A stretch of DNA of 64,000 nucleotides from Thermosipho sp. (in: thermotogales) (lineage in GTDB: Bacteria > Thermotogota > Thermotogae > Thermotogales > Fervidobacteriaceae): contig JACDNZ010000004.1 of the NCBI GenBank assembly GCA_017656345.1, positions 37,566-101,565 of the forward strand, written 5' to 3'. Position numbers and translations under genes: made by a program. Below, one piece after another: positions 24,442 to 32,820 of the stretch. Each line of letters opens with the position of its first letter. Position 1 is the first letter of the stretch. The notes below the pieces were generated by a model. It had not been told where the DNA came from and ran no database searches. It saw nothing but the letters and a program-made list of their open reading frames with translations.

Positions 24442-25353
24442 TCACCTCCAATTTTTAAATCTAAAAAAAATTTTACCATTATAACTACACTTTTCTACAT
24501 TTTTATCATTAAACAATTTTTTTATTATTTTCTCACTGTTTTTAAAGTTTCTCTGGATATCCTCTAATCTTAATGGGTGTCTTTTTATAATACCAATAAT
24601 TGCTTCATATACATTACTATTTAACGTTTTAAACTCTCCTTCTGCATACTTCTCAATTGTACTCGCATTTAAAATTTTTTTAGCCAAACTAATATTTTGC
24701 TCCTCAGGTATTTTAACCCATTCCTCAGCAGGAGGCCTAATTGGGACATTAACAAATACTTTGTCAGGATTAATTTCATCAATCTTTTCTTTTATTTTTT
24801 TTAAACTCTCGTAATTATCATTAACTCCTTTTATCAACATTACTTCTAACCAAATTTCACCTTTAAATTCTTTTCTAAGCTCACATAAACCATTATACAT
24901 CTTTTCGAAAGTTATAGTACCAACTGGTCTATTAATTAACCTAAAACTCTCTTCATCCCAGGCATCAAGAGTTGGCATTATAATATCACAATTCTTTACC
25001 TCATTTCTCACATCTTCTTCAAAAAAAAGAGAACCATTGGTAATTAAAACAACTTTTTTATTCGTTAATTTTTTTATTCCATTTATTAAACGATCCAAAG
25101 GCGTATATAACAAAGGTTCACCCTCGCTAACAATTGTTACTACATCAAAATCATTTCCTAAATCCAAATACTTTTCAAACTCGTCTAAAATTTCTTCTAG
25201 AGGATAAAATGTTTCCCTTTTTATTCTCATGTTATGAGTTTTACCCAATTGACAATAAATACATGAATAATTGCAAACTTTGAATGGTATTGGAGAAATA
25301 CCCAGTGACTTTCCCAATCTTCTGGAAGGAACAACACCATAAACATATTTCAT
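24442..25353 (-). CDS. radical SAM protein (COG0731-like)
   Basis: This 303-residue protein has the cluster motif CNYSCIYCQLG (about residues 27-37), a GEP-type motif SEGEPLLYTP near 76 and LITNGSL near 105. It belongs to the group of radical SAM proteins related to wyosine biosynthesis and anaerobic activases, with unknown substrate. The ATG at 25353 is chosen because GAGGG lies 9 bases upstream. It sits between the two Gly/Arg-rich genes and a PadR regulator, so it could act on them, but no evidence in the sequence proves this. Confidence 0.78.
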   Translation of the reverse strand: MKYVYGVVPSRRLGKSLGISPIPFKVCNYSCIYCQLGKTHNMRIKRETFYPLEEILDEFEKYLDLGNDFDVVTIVSEGEPLLYTPLDRLINGIKKLTNKKVVLITNGSLFFEEDVRNEVKNCDIIMPTLDAWDEESFRLINRPVGTITFEKMYNGLCELRKEFKGEIWLEVMLIKGVNDNYESLKKIKEKIDEINPDKVFVNVPIRPPAEEWVKIPEEQNISLAKKILNASTIEKYAEGEFKTLNSNVYEAIIGIIKRHPLRLEDIQRNFKNSEKIIKKLFNDKNVEKCSYNGKIFFRFKNWR

Positions 25354-25387
25354 AACATTCAACCCTCTTTCAATCCTATTATATAAC

Positions 25388-25418
25388 AAAATCCCCCACA
25401 AAAATTGTGGGGGATTTT
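25388..25418 (-). terminator. intrinsic terminator after the Gly-rich genes
   Basis: AAAATCCCCCACAA (25388-25401) pairs with TTGTGGGGGATTTT (25405-25418) with a 3-base loop, 2 bases after the stop of the gene at 25421. A TATAAT right after the hairpin (about 25375-25380, minus strand) may start the radical SAM transcript. Confidence 0.85.
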
Positions 25419-25420
25419 AT

Positions 25421-25669
25421 TTACCATAATCTTCTTCCGAATCCTCGGCCAAACCCTCGGCCTCCTGCAAATCCATAACCTCTTCCATAACCCCATCCTG
25501 CTCTTCTACCAAAACCCCATCCTATTCCTCGACCAAAACCGTAACCTCTTCCAAATCCACCAATATAAGGATTAAACCAAACATTTCTTAAATTATACGT
25601 CCCGCAATATCCTCTTCTCCATCCAATTGGTCCTGTTCCAAGTGGTCCTGTTCCATCAAAACCTGGCAT
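25421..25669 (-). CDS. Gly/Arg/aromatic-rich small protein (DUF5320-like)
   Basis: This 82-residue protein starts MPGFDGTGPLGTGPIGWRRGYCG, a sequence typical of DUF5320 proteins, which are often found near NifX-like and Mrp ATPase genes. About 40 residues of repeated GFGRG, GYGRG and GWGFGRR units follow, ending in RLW. There is one cysteine. Function is unknown; RNA, nucleic acid or metal binding are possible. The ATG at 25669 follows GGAGGTG by 6 bases. Confidence 0.7.
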   Translation of the reverse strand: MPGFDGTGPLGTGPIGWRRGYCGTYNLRNVWFNPYIGGFGRGYGFGRGIGWGFGRRAGWGYGRGYGFAGGRGFGRGFGRRLW

Positions 25670-25670
25670 A

Positions 25671-25889
25671 TCATTCACCTCCTTGCAAAATTTCATCTAT
25701 CTCTTTCAATCTTTTTTCTACAAAAGCAAGTTCACTTTTTAAATATTCTCTGTAATCTAATAGCATTTCTCTTTCATCCTCAAGAATAAATCTCTCATCT
25801 TCGGGCCCATAATAATATGGATCATATCTTCTCCACCTGAAACCTCTCCCAAAGCCTCTTCCATACCCATAACCTCTATACCATCTCAT
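25671..25889 (-). CDS. small protein with Gly/Arg/Tyr-rich N-terminus and coiled-coil C-terminus
   Basis: This 72-residue protein has two parts: residues 1-27 are rich in Tyr, Gly and Arg (RGYGYGRGFGRGFRWRRYDPYYYG), and residues 30-70 form a charged helix with heptad-like spacing (ERFILEDEREMLLDYREYLKSELAFVEKRLKEIDEIL). Such proteins occur beside DUF5320 genes. It is the first gene of its unit, has a consensus promoter at 25914-25942 and a perfect AAAGGAGGTG site, which suggests high expression. Function unknown. Confidence 0.7.
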   Translation of the reverse strand: MRWYRGYGYGRGFGRGFRWRRYDPYYYGPEDERFILEDEREMLLDYREYLKSELAFVEKRLKEIDEILQGGE

Positions 25890-25913
25890 TTTTACACCTC
25901 CTTTTCATAGATA

Positions 25914-25942
25914 ATTTTATATCATTAGTGATTAAATGTCAA
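25914..25942 (-). promoter_or_regulatory. promoter of the Gly-rich gene pair
   Basis: On the minus strand perfect TTGACA (25937-25942), 17 bases, TAAAAT (25914-25919), about 25 bases before the ATG at 25889. Confidence 0.75.
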
Positions 25943-26033
25943 TACTATTTAAAAATAATTAATCAAAAACTATAATTATTCCAGAACCTCTGCTCCTTAT
26001 TTAAAACATTCGGAAAAATCTTACAAAAAGTGT

Positions 26034-26068
26034 TTAAAAAAAAACTGGCACGGATTTCTCCGTGCCAG
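26034..26068 (-). terminator. intrinsic terminator after the peroxiredoxin gene
   Basis: CTGGCACGGA (26045-26054) and TCCGTGCCAG (26059-26068) form a 10-bp GC-rich stem with a 4-base loop, followed on the minus strand by a long T-run (the A-run at 26036-26044). Confidence 0.88.
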
Positions 26069-26111
26069 ACTTACTTTTTAGTATTTACAATTTGTTTATT
26101 TTTAAAAAACT

Positions 26112-26747
26112 TCACAATTTTTTGTGGCAGAACCACCAATCAAAACATTCGTACTCTTTTAATCTTTTTTCTGCATCTTCAACTGTAGATGCAGGTGGTA
26201 TTATTACCTCATCCTTTACTAATTCATTATCTGGCCAATTAGCTGGTAATGCTACACCTTTTTCATCTACTATTTGTAATCCCTTAACTATCCTCAAGAT
26301 TTCATCCATATTTCTTCCCAGTTCTTGCGGATAATATAGAACAACTCTAAGAATCCCTTTTGGATCAATTATGAATACAGCTCGCACAGTATTCGTACCC
26401 TTTGCTGGATGGATCATCCCCAACATTTCAGCAATTTGACCTCTATCATCTGCTATTACAGGAAATTTAATTTCTACATTTAATTTCTCCTTTATCCACT
26501 CAATCCATTTAATATGAGAGAAAACCTGGTCAATACTCAATCCTACAAGTTCAGCATTAAGCTTTTTAAACTCATCATATCTTTCTTGAAATGCAACAAA
26601 TTCAGTAGTACAAACAGGCGTAAAATCTGCGGGATGGCTAAATAACACTAACCATTTTCCTTTAAAATCATCCGGAAAGTTTATCACACCTTTTGTAGTA
26701 ACTGCCTGAAATTCTGGTATTTTTTCACCAATAAGTGGTATTGCCAT
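26112..26747 (-). CDS. peroxiredoxin (Prx6/archaeal type)
   Basis: This protein of about 211 residues has the peroxidatic cysteine in [12 protein letters not shown] (near residue 46), the LGMIHPAKG segment and a long C-terminal extension with ECFDWWFC, which carries the extra cysteines of the archaeal-type Prx6 group. It reduces H2O2 and organic peroxides. The ATG at 26747 follows GGAGGTG by 7 bases and lies 2 bases after the Fur-family gene, so both share a transcript and the regulator probably senses peroxide. Confidence 0.9.
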   Translation of the reverse strand: MAIPLIGEKIPEFQAVTTKGVINFPDDFKGKWLVLFSHPADFTPVCTTEFVAFQERYDEFKKLNAELVGLSIDQVFSHIKWIEWIKEKLNVEIKFPVIADDRGQIAEMLGMIHPAKGTNTVRAVFIIDPKGILRVVLYYPQELGRNMDEILRIVKGLQIVDEKGVALPANWPDNELVKDEVIIPPASTVEDAEKRLKEYECFDWWFCHKKL

Positions 26748-26748
26748 G

Positions 26749-27156
26749 TTACTCACCTCCATTTAAACAATTTTCACAAATTCCAACAATGTAATATTGG
26801 ATACTTTTAACTAAATGCCCTTCAATTTTCTCAAGATTAAGTGATGGTAACTCTTCATGTATATCATAGATACGTTTACAACGCTCACAGTAAAAATGAT
26901 GATGAGGTTTTTCAATGTAATCGTACTTCACTGCATCAGGCGTAACAATCTCAAGTAATACACCTTTTTTGGATAAAAGATTAAGTGTATTATAAACCGT
27001 AGCTCTCGATATTGTCGGAACTTCCTGATTTAAAAATTTGTAGATTTCTTCCGCTGACATATGTCTTTTACCATCTAAAATGATTTTTAGAATATGTAAT
27101 CGCTGTAAAGTTGGTTTTATCCCTGCTTTTTTCAAAATTTCCGCAACTTTTTCCAC
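26749..27156 (-). CDS. Fur-family regulator, PerR-like
   Basis: This 135-residue protein has the Fur winged helix ([34 protein letters not shown]), the metal-binding HHHFYCERC near residue 86 and a second Cys pair CENC near the C-terminus for structural zinc. Cotranscription with a peroxiredoxin gene favours a PerR-type peroxide sensor over Fur or Zur. The start is GTG at 27156 after AAGGAG. No clear PerR box is visible, but a consensus -35 precedes the gene. Confidence 0.87.
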   Translation of the reverse strand: MEKVAEILKKAGIKPTLQRLHILKIILDGKRHMSAEEIYKFLNQEVPTISRATVYNTLNLLSKKGVLLEIVTPDAVKYDYIEKPHHHFYCERCKRIYDIHEELPSLNLEKIEGHLVKSIQYYIVGICENCLNGGE

Positions 27157-27189
27157 TTTTTTTCCACTCCTTAGATATTGTCTAAATTT

Positions 27190-27218
27190 ATATTAACTCA
27201 AAAATTAAAAATTGTCAA
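27190..27218 (-). promoter_or_regulatory. promoter of the PerR-like/peroxiredoxin operon
   Basis: On the minus strand perfect TTGACA (27213-27218), 17 bases, TAATAT (27190-27195), 33 bases before the GTG at 27156. The AT-rich stretch around the -10 could hold a Fur-family site, but I cannot define one. Confidence 0.6.
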
Positions 27219-27230
27219 GAGATTATATTA

Positions 27231-27257
27231 AAAAAAAAGCCAGCACAAGCTGGCTTT
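27231..27257 (-). terminator. intrinsic terminator of the Opp operon
   Basis: AAAGCCAGC (27236-27244) and GCTGGCTTT (27249-27257) form a 9-bp stem with loop ACAA, followed on the minus strand by T residues. The stem overlaps the stop codon of the last ATPase gene. Confidence 0.85.
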
Positions 27258-28227
27258 AATATAAATGACATGCTATTAATCTTCCATTTACTTCTTTTAA
27301 CTCTGGTTCCACAGTCTTACATATATCCATTGCAAAAGGACACCGTGGATGAAATTTACACCCAGGTGGTGGATTGATTGGATTAGGCACTTCACCTTCC
27401 GGAATCAATTTTTTCTTTTTCTTTTTTGGATCTGGTTCAGGGACAGCTGATATTAAGGCCTTTGTATAAGGATGCAAAGGTTCATTGTAAATTTCCCTAA
27501 ATTTCCCTATCTCCACAATTTTACCAAGATACATTACTCCAATTTTGTTACATATATACTTTGTTGTCGCAAGATCATGAGTGATAAATAAGAACGTCAA
27601 GTTAAATTCATTTTTTAAATCAATTAACAACTGCAAAAGTTGGGATCTTACAGAAACGTCCAACATAGCAATAGCTTCATCTGCAACCACAAACTTTGGT
27701 TTCAAAATTAATGCTCTAGCAATTACTATTCTCTGCCTTTGACCTCCAGAAATCTCATGTGGATATCTATAATAGAAATCCTCTGGCGGTGATAAATTAA
27801 CTCTCTCAAGCATTTCCATAACAAGCTTTTTTCTTTCCATGTTACTTCCACCAATATTATGTATTTCAAGACCATGCTTTATTGCTTCACCAACTTTCAT
27901 ATAAGGATTAAGTGCGGCCATAGGGTCTTGAAAAATTATTTGAAAATTCTTTCTAAACTTTCTTAATTCGTCTTTTGATAACTGTGTCACATCAACATCC
28001 TCAAAGAAAATTTTTCCAGCGGTTGGTTCAATAAGCCGCAACATTAATCTACCTGTAGTAGTTTTACCGCTACCAGATTCACCGACCAAACCAAATGTTT
28101 CTCCTTTTGAAATAGTAAAACTTATCCCATCAACTGCCTTTACAAACCTTTGAGGAACTCTTAAAAGTATTTCTCCAACTGTTCTTTTCACTGGAAAATA
28201 CTTCTTCAAATTTTCAACTCTTATCAT
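27256..28227 (-). CDS. Opp/Dpp-type ABC importer ATPase (OppF-like)
   Basis: This 323-residue ABC ATPase has Walker A GESGSGKTT (about residues 51-59), signature SGGQRQR near 166, Walker B FVVADEAI and the H-loop THDL. Its C-terminal OppD/F extension contains the cysteine motif CKFHPRCPFAMDIC, which in this family holds an Fe-S cluster. It energises uptake by the permeases encoded upstream. Walker B reads ADEAIAMLD where DEP is usual. It overlaps the OppD-like gene by 4 bases. Confidence 0.92.
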   Translation of the reverse strand: MIRVENLKKYFPVKRTVGEILLRVPQRFVKAVDGISFTISKGETFGLVGESGSGKTTTGRLMLRLIEPTAGKIFFEDVDVTQLSKDELRKFRKNFQIIFQDPMAALNPYMKVGEAIKHGLEIHNIGGSNMERKKLVMEMLERVNLSPPEDFYYRYPHEISGGQRQRIVIARALILKPKFVVADEAIAMLDVSVRSQLLQLLIDLKNEFNLTFLFITHDLATTKYICNKIGVMYLGKIVEIGKFREIYNEPLHPYTKALISAVPEPDPKKKKKKLIPEGEVPNPINPPPGCKFHPRCPFAMDICKTVEPELKEVNGRLIACHLY

Positions 28228-29183
28228 TTTTCCACCCCACTATATAGCCAGCACTTAACTTTTGAACCTTCGACTTCAACAATTGGTGGTTCTTTAACTT
28301 CACATATCTCTTTCTTAAATGGACATCTTGGTGAAAATCTACACCCAACAGGTGGATTCGACAAATCAGGTGGAAAACCTGGTATATACTTTAATTCAAG
28401 GTCATTTATATCCGTATTAGGAATACTTTTTAAAAGAAGTTTTGTATACGGATGTTTAGGGTTATAATACAAGTTTTCACTACTTGCCTCTTCCACAATA
28501 TGGCCTGCATACATTACACATATTTTATCTGCCATTTCAGCAACTACTCCCAAATCGTGAGTTATCAAAATCATAGACATATCATATTCTTTTCTCAATT
28601 CATTTAATAACTTCATAATTTGCGCTTGTACTATAACATCAAGTGAGGTAGTTGGTTCATCGGCAATTACTAATATAGGATTTAAAACCAAAGCCAAAGC
28701 TATCATTACTCTTTGTCTCATTCCTCCACTAAATTGAAATGAATATTCACTCATCCTTTTTGGTTCAATTCCAACTTTCTCCAAAACCTTTGCTGTTCTT
28801 TCCCTTGCCTCTTCCTCTGTAATATCTGGCTCATGAGTTTTCAAAGTTTCAAAAAACAATTTTTCAATTTTCATCACCGGATTTAATGAAGTCATGGGAT
28901 CTTGAAATATCATCCCTATCTTTTTCCCTCGGATCTTTCTTATTTCATTTTCATTTAATCCCACAAGTTCTATATCTTCTATTCTCATATTTCCACTATA
29001 ATAGGTAGTTGGCGGCAAAATTTTCAAAATACCCTGTCCAAATGTTGATTTACCACAACCAGATTCTCCAACCAAACCAACAGTTTGTCCTTTTTCAACA
29101 GAAAAATTTATATTATCAACCGCTTTAACATAACCTTTTTTTGTTTTGTAATATATTCTCAAATCTTTTGCTTCAAATATCAC
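28224..29183 (-). CDS. Opp/Dpp-type ABC importer ATPase (OppD-like)
   Basis: This 319-residue ABC ATPase has Walker A GESGCGKST, signature SGGMRQR, Walker B VIADEPTTSLD and the C-terminal motif CRFSPRCPFKKEIC. It pairs with the OppF-like subunit. The start is GTG at 29183, with AAGGTGATGAT upstream, and the gene lies 4 bases from the OppC-like gene. Confidence 0.92.
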   Translation of the reverse strand: MIFEAKDLRIYYKTKKGYVKAVDNINFSVEKGQTVGLVGESGCGKSTFGQGILKILPPTTYYSGNMRIEDIELVGLNENEIRKIRGKKIGMIFQDPMTSLNPVMKIEKLFFETLKTHEPDITEEEARERTAKVLEKVGIEPKRMSEYSFQFSGGMRQRVMIALALVLNPILVIADEPTTSLDVIVQAQIMKLLNELRKEYDMSMILITHDLGVVAEMADKICVMYAGHIVEEASSENLYYNPKHPYTKLLLKSIPNTDINDLELKYIPGFPPDLSNPPVGCRFSPRCPFKKEICEVKEPPIVEVEGSKVKCWLYSGVEK

Positions 29184-29187
29184 ATCA

Positions 29188-30060
29188 TCACCTTCTTTCC
29201 CTTATTGTCGGATTTATCAACTCATTCAATCCTTCACTAAACATTGAAAAACCTAGAACAACAGTTATAATGGCAATACCAGGGTAAAGAAGTCCCCACC
29301 ATGCCTTACTCAAAACAAATCTTTGACCATTACTTAAATCAAATCCCCAATCTGGTGTCGGTGGAGCAATTCCTAAACCTAAAAATGACAAACCAGCTTC
29401 AGTCATTATCGCATCCGCAAGATTCATAGATAACACAACTACAATTGAAGGAAGAACATTTGGAAAAATATATTTCATTAAAATCTCATAATTTTTTGCA
29501 CCCAAAGCTCTTGCAGCCTCAACATAAAGTTCACTCTTTACTGAGGCCACTTGATTTCGAATTACCCTAAAATAAGTAGGAGTGTAAACCACTGCAATCG
29601 AAACTGCTATATTTATAACACCTGGCCCCAAAACAGCAGCAATGGCTATTGCTAATATCAATCCAGGGAAGGAATAAATTGCATCCATTATCAGAGTCAA
29701 AACTCTATCGAAAGGACCTCCAATAAAGCCAGAAATTAATCCTAAAGGCACCCCTACTCCTGCAGCTATGGCAACTGCAATAAAAGCAATCATAAGAGCA
29801 ATTCTTGCACCATAAATTACTCTACTTAAAACATCACGCCCAAGATTATCTGTTCCAAAAATAAATTGGTCATTAGGTGCTGTTAAAGATCTACCAACCC
29901 TCTCTGTAGGATTATAAGGAGCAATCTGAGGTGAGAAAACTGCTAAAATAATGTAAAAAATCAAAATTAATGCTCCAACAAAAGTTAACCACCCTGTTCC
30001 TGTACCGAATAAATCACTTATAAATTCTCCAAGTCTTTCACTAATGAACTTCTTTCTCAC
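29188..30060 (-). CDS. ABC importer permease (OppC/DppC-like)
   Basis: This 290-residue permease has an N-terminal helix, then FGTDNLGRDVLSRVIYGARIAL (a family signature), and the EAA loop EAARALGAKNYEILMKYIFPN near residue 181. The GTG at 30060 follows AAGGGGTGA. It forms the translocation channel with the OppB-like protein. Confidence 0.92.
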   Translation of the reverse strand: MRKKFISERLGEFISDLFGTGTGWLTFVGALILIFYIILAVFSPQIAPYNPTERVGRSLTAPNDQFIFGTDNLGRDVLSRVIYGARIALMIAFIAVAIAAGVGVPLGLISGFIGGPFDRVLTLIMDAIYSFPGLILAIAIAAVLGPGVINIAVSIAVVYTPTYFRVIRNQVASVKSELYVEAARALGAKNYEILMKYIFPNVLPSIVVVLSMNLADAIMTEAGLSFLGLGIAPPTPDWGFDLSNGQRFVLSKAWWGLLYPGIAIITVVLGFSMFSEGLNELINPTIRERR

Positions 30061-30071
30061 AATATCACCCC

Positions 30072-31079
30072 TTAATACCTGACTCTAGGATCAACTAATG
30101 CATTAACAATGTCAATTATGATACTTATTATTACAACAAATAAAGCAAAAAATATTATTGCCCCCTGTATTGCAGGAAAATCTCTATATTTTATCTTTAA
30201 CACCAGATAACTTCCTATACCTGGCCATGAAAATGTAGTTTCAGTCAACACGGCACCAGCAAGCAACAGTGCAAATTGCATACCCATTATTGTAAATATG
30301 GGTACAAATGCGTTTCTAACTGCATGTCCATATAATATTACTCTGGGTTTCAAACCTCTCGCTTTAGCAGCTTTAACAAAATCTTTTGAAAGCATTAAAA
30401 CTGTATTATTACGCACCATTCTCAAGAAAATACTTGAAATTACCAACCCTAAGGTAATTCCCGGCAACAACAAATGTTTTAAAACATCCCAAAAAGCTTC
30501 CCAATTCCAGGTTATCAAACTATCCAACAACAATAATCCTGTTTTAATATCCAGACTTACACGCGGTGAAAGTCTTCCACCAACAGGTAACCATCTTAAA
30601 TATATCCCAAATAATAATTGAAGCATTAAACCAAGCCAGAACACAGGAATAGCATATATAAATATTGAATATACTCTTGCAGAAATATCTAAGGGTTTAT
30701 CCTTTCTCCAGGCAGCTTCTGCTCCCCAAAAAATACCTATAACAAGAGCAATTATAAAGGCAAAAATAGTTAGTTCCAAAGTTGCTGGAAACCTATCTTT
30801 TATTTCATTCCAAACAGGTCTATTCGTTAAAGTTGAAACTCCAAGATCACCTTTAGCCACATCACCCAAATAATCAAAAAATTGGATAATTATCGGTTTA
30901 TCCAACCCCAATTCATGCCTTTTAGCTTCAATAACTTCGACAGGTGCTTTTCCACCTAAAATAGCAAGAACAGGATCTCCAGGTATGATACGAAGTATAA
31001 AAAAAATCAGAATTAAAAGAACCAAAATCATAGGAAGTGCCAAAATGATTCTAGTTATTATATAGCTTTTCAAGGACAC
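30072..31079 (-). CDS. ABC importer permease (OppB/DppB-like)
   Basis: This protein of about 335 residues has six helices, the N-terminal segment RIIPGDPVLAILGGKAP and an EAA loop KAARGLKPRVILYGHAVRNAFVP near residue 236. The GTG at 31079 is chosen because GAAGGAGGAG lies 5 bases upstream; the longer reading frame passes through that site. A strong hairpin separates it from the binding-protein gene. Confidence 0.92.
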   Translation of the reverse strand: MSLKSYIITRIILALPMILVLLILIFFILRIIPGDPVLAILGGKAPVEVIEAKRHELGLDKPIIIQFFDYLGDVAKGDLGVSTLTNRPVWNEIKDRFPATLELTIFAFIIALVIGIFWGAEAAWRKDKPLDISARVYSIFIYAIPVFWLGLMLQLLFGIYLRWLPVGGRLSPRVSLDIKTGLLLLDSLITWNWEAFWDVLKHLLLPGITLGLVISSIFLRMVRNNTVLMLSKDFVKAAKARGLKPRVILYGHAVRNAFVPIFTIMGMQFALLLAGAVLTETTFSWPGIGSYLVLKIKYRDFPAIQGAIIFFALFVVIISIIIDIVNALVDPRVRY

Positions 31080-31097
31080 AGTATCTCCTCCTTCTTT

Positions 31098-31129
31098 AAA
31101 AAATCCCGCCCGCAAAGGGGCGGGATTTT
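31098..31129 (-). terminator. terminator-like hairpin between the binding protein and permease genes
   Basis: AAAATCCCGCCC (31100-31111) and GGGCGGGATTTT (31118-31129) form a perfect 12-bp stem with a 6-base loop, followed by T residues on the minus strand. It probably terminates most transcripts after oppA and lets a fraction read through, giving excess binding protein. Confidence 0.8.
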
Positions 31130-31142
31130 GATTCTCCCTACA

Positions 31143-32645
31143 TTATTTTCTCTCTAAAATGTAATATCTAAAGATTTGAGTTGGTTCCAAAATAATTCCA
31201 GTTATATCTTCATGAGCTTCACAATCAGCTGATCCCTGCCACAATGGGATGTAAGGAATTTCTGCTGCATGATAATTTTGTACAAGTTTATAAATCAATT
31301 CACGAGAAATTTGTTCTGTTGCTGCTCTTGCGGCAGTCATTAAATCCTCAACATTTTCATTTTCATAAAAACTTCCGAGTGATTTTGCACCATTCACACT
31401 TAAGAATGGCCATAAATAATCATCTGGATCAAGATAATCTGGATACCAGCCAAGTAAGAACAGGCCCATTGTACCATTTAAGAAGTATTCAACATAAGTT
31501 GACCATTCAGCATATTTTATTTTCACTTTTATCATTCCAGTTTGCTCAAGAGATTCTTTTAATACCTGTGCAACATCGGCTTCTGTTGTACCATAATGCG
31601 ATGGTGTATACCATAAATCTATTTCCAAAGGATTTTCCTCACTATAACCTGCAACTCTTAATATTTCTCTAGCTGCATCCAAATCTCTTTTTGGGAAAAC
31701 ATCTTCATGACTCCACATACCAGCTGGAACCATCGAATACAATGGTTTTGCAAGACCTACAAAGATATCATTAACTATAGTTTCTCTGTCAACAGCCAAT
31801 GCTATGGCTTGTCTAACAAGCGGATTATCAAATGGCTTTTGCTTTACATTAACAACCAAATATCTAATTTGTGGACTGGCGCCTAAATACACTTTAATAC
31901 CAGGTACATTTTGAAGATCTAAAACATCCCTTGGGTCCAGATGTCTATATGCAACATCAATTTCACCTGTTTCAAGTGCAAGCCTTAGTTGTTGTGCATT
32001 TTCATAAAATTGAATGATAATTTTTGAAGTCTTGGGTTTTGGACCAAAATATCTAGGATTCTCCTCAAGGACTATTCTTACATCTCTTATCCATTCAGCA
32101 ATTCTATATGGTCCAGAAGCTGAAGGTTCAAATTCATAAAAAGCATCCTCTGGATAGACTTTTGGATTAACTGGAAATGCTACCGTATAACCTAATACAG
32201 AGACAAAAGCTGAAAATTTACTTTTCAATGTTACTCTAAAGGTAAATTTATCTACTACTTCTGTTTTTACAACAACATCTGTAAGTAAGAATGCAGGGTC
32301 ACCGTTTAATTTCATAACCCTATCAAATGAAAATTTGAAAACATTTGCATCAATTTGTGTGCCATCTTCGAAATAAGCATCTTTTCTTATATGGAATGTA
32401 TATACCAGTCCATCATCAGAAACTTCCCAACTTTCAAAAAGCCATGGTTTAATATTTGCTGTACCAATTTCATAGTCAACTGGTCCAGCTAATACGTTCT
32501 GTAAAATATTGCTTGAGAAATAATCATAACAATTTGCCGGATCTAAAGTTCTAATTTTGTCAGTTGTACCTATCACAATAACATCTTTCGCTGCGAAAGA
32601 AAATACAACAAGCAGCAGACCCAAAATAATCAGCAATTTTCTCAT
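31143..32645 (-). CDS. extracellular solute-binding protein, family 5 (OppA/DppA-like)
   Basis: This 500-residue protein has a signal peptide (MRKLLIILGLLLVVFSFA) without a lipobox cysteine, then the SBP family 5 fold with TLDPANCYDY near residue 32, WEVSDDGLVYTFHIRKDAYFEDG near 82 and IALAVDRETIVN near 281. Members bind peptides or, in Thermotogales, oligosaccharides, so the ligand is open. The ATG at 32645 follows AGGGGAGGGG. It is the first gene of the Opp operon. Confidence 0.9.
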   Translation of the reverse strand: MRKLLIILGLLLVVFSFAAKDVIVIGTTDKIRTLDPANCYDYFSSNILQNVLAGPVDYEIGTANIKPWLFESWEVSDDGLVYTFHIRKDAYFEDGTQIDANVFKFSFDRVMKLNGDPAFLLTDVVVKTEVVDKFTFRVTLKSKFSAFVSVLGYTVAFPVNPKVYPEDAFYEFEPSASGPYRIAEWIRDVRIVLEENPRYFGPKPKTSKIIIQFYENAQQLRLALETGEIDVAYRHLDPRDVLDLQNVPGIKVYLGASPQIRYLVVNVKQKPFDNPLVRQAIALAVDRETIVNDIFVGLAKPLYSMVPAGMWSHEDVFPKRDLDAAREILRVAGYSEENPLEIDLWYTPSHYGTTEADVAQVLKESLEQTGMIKVKIKYAEWSTYVEYFLNGTMGLFLLGWYPDYLDPDDYLWPFLSVNGAKSLGSFYENENVEDLMTAARAATEQISRELIYKLVQNYHAAEIPYIPLWQGSADCEAHEDITGIILEPTQIFRYYILERK

Positions 32646-32677
32646 ATAAACCCCTCCCCTCAGAATTTGGTAACAAT

Positions 32678-32707
32678 ATTTTACCATAATTTAACTTTAA
32701 AACGCAA
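32678..32707 (-). promoter_or_regulatory. promoter of the Opp operon
   Basis: On the minus strand TTGCGT (32702-32707), 18 bases, TAAAAT (32678-32683) with an extended -10 TGG. The block TTAAATTATGGTAAAATAT nearly equals the Mbx operon promoter at 20113. TTAACGTCGGTC lies just upstream on the plus strand (32711-32722). Confidence 0.5.
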
Positions 32708-32742
32708 GTGTTAACGTCGGTCAAAAAATTTATAACTTTGTT

Positions 32743-32772
32743 AAAAAAAATAGAGAGGTATTAAACCTCTCT
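32743..32772 (-). terminator. intrinsic terminator of the gal operon
   Basis: AGAGAGGT (32752-32759) and ACCTCTCT (32765-32772) form an 8-bp stem with loop ATTAA, followed on the minus strand by a run of eight T. It lies about 50 bases after the galK stop. Confidence 0.8.
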
Positions 32773-32820
32773 TAAAAATCGTAAAATAAAATTAAAATAT
32801 TTGTTCTTATTTTTTGTAAT

